The notes under the pieces: generated by a model
Seen by the model: only the letters and a program-made list of their open reading frames with translations
Told to the model about the DNA's origin: nothing
Database searches by the model: none
Part shown: positions 4,689-5,156 of the stretch, piece after piece
How positions within the stretch are numbered: position 1 is the first letter of the stretch
How the letters are laid out: every line of letters starts with the position of its first letter
NCBI GenBank assembly: GCA_947490035.1
Contig: CANLGS010000375.1
Span: 1-5,156, forward strand
DNA from: Gemmataceae bacterium
GTDB lineage: Bacteria > Planctomycetota > Planctomycetia > Gemmatales > Gemmataceae
Direction: 5' to 3'
Length of the DNA: 5,156 nt
Made by a program: the position numbers and the translations under genes

Positions 4689-5156
4689 TCACAACATGCT
4701 GTACGGGTCGATGTCCACTTGGAACTCGACGCCCGACGGCGGTTTCGCCAGTGCGAGCACGTTGCGCAGGACTTCGTGCAGCACCGCGCTGCTGTCGGAC
4801 TGAAGTTGGAAATGGAACCGGTAGAAGTTGTTCAGCCTGAACACCGGGCACTCCGCCGGGCCGAGCAACCGCACCGGTGTCTGCCCCTGCGCGTTCGCGG
4901 ACCGCTTCATCGCTTCCTTGAACGCGGTCGCGAGCACGTCGGCGAACGCGCACGCGGCGTCTTCCTTCTCGCTGCGCACGATCAATCGCGCCATCCGCTC
5001 GAACGGCGGGTACTTGTGCAACTTGCGGTGGACCAGTTCGAGCTTCGCGAACTCCGCGTAGTTGTGGTGAGACGCCAGCGTGATGCACGGGTGGTCCGGC
5101 GTGAACGTCTGCACCAGTACGTGCCCGCCGCGCTCGCCGCGACCGGCGCGACCCGC
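4689..5156 (-). CDS. priA: Primosomal protein N' (PriA helicase), C-terminal part
   Basis: This is the last 155 residues of PriA, the 3'-5' DNA helicase that reloads the replisome at stalled forks; the gene enters from the right edge and family length is roughly 700-800 residues. It opens AGRAGRGERGGHVLVQTF, which is helicase motif VI (GRAGRG). KYPPFERMARL, a PriA hallmark after the helicase core, follows at about residues 48-58. The C-terminal domain shows LLGPAECPVFRLNNFYRFHF, matching the family's LGPA-x-x-P-x-x-RL-x-x-x-YR pattern, and ends in VDIDPYSML (family VDVDP-x-x-x-L). No start is in view; the frame is open to the edge, so ATG or GTG codons inside it are not starts. The zinc-binding cysteines and ATPase motifs I-V lie outside the window. 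A hairpin 13 bases after the stop probably separates it from the pilus genes. Confidence 0.95.
   Translation of the reverse strand, partial: AGRAGRGERGGHVLVQTFTPDHPCITLASHHNYAEFAKLELVHRKLHKYPPFERMARLIVRSEKEDAACAFADVLATAFKEAMKRSANAQGQTPVRLLGPAECPVFRLNNFYRFHFQLQSDSSAVLHEVLRNVLALAKPPSGVEFQVDIDPYSML

Overview
The window looks like a high-GC planctomycete chromosome, most likely from the Gemmata group. This is inferred from base composition, from planctomycete-like TadE/TadG-type proteins (for example a PGNFGSIDLG block), and from AT-richer tandem repeats between genes. It is not proven by a marker gene. All seven recognisable genes are on the minus strand, so the region reads from right to left.

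In transcription order: (1) 5156-4689 is the C-terminal end of the primosomal helicase PriA. (2) A 343-base gap holds strong hairpins and no gene. (3) 4345-2449 is a compact pilus cluster: a TadG-like protein (broken by an in-frame TGA after codon 31), a TadE-like pseudopilin, and a small Flp-type pilin started at GTG and translationally coupled to tadE. (4) A 148-base gap has tandem hairpins and then a good sigma70-type promoter. (5) 2300-1989 is a seven-iron (3Fe-4S/4Fe-4S) ferredoxin. (6) A 136-base gap is dominated by an inverted pair of 15-base tandem repeats. (7) 1852-884 is a complete ferrochelatase, HemH. (8) A 207-base gap holds a possible terminator and a nested set of related hairpins. 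(9) 676-1 is the N-terminal part of a thiolase (acetyl-CoA acetyltransferase family).

The pilus genes form one functional unit, secreted or membrane-anchored pseudopilins of the Tad/Flp type. The export ATPase, platform proteins and prepilin peptidase are not in view. PriA, ferredoxin, ferrochelatase and thiolase are housekeeping genes with no evident functional link. Each is set off by a gap containing its own hairpins or repeats.

The most notable observations are the in-frame TGA within the membrane segment of the TadG-like gene, the inverted 15-base repeat arrays that end 8 bases before the hemH start codon, and the three-fold repeated hairpin family between hemH and the thiolase. I found no CRISPR array, transposase, tRNA or rRNA, and no clear new defence or biosynthetic system.
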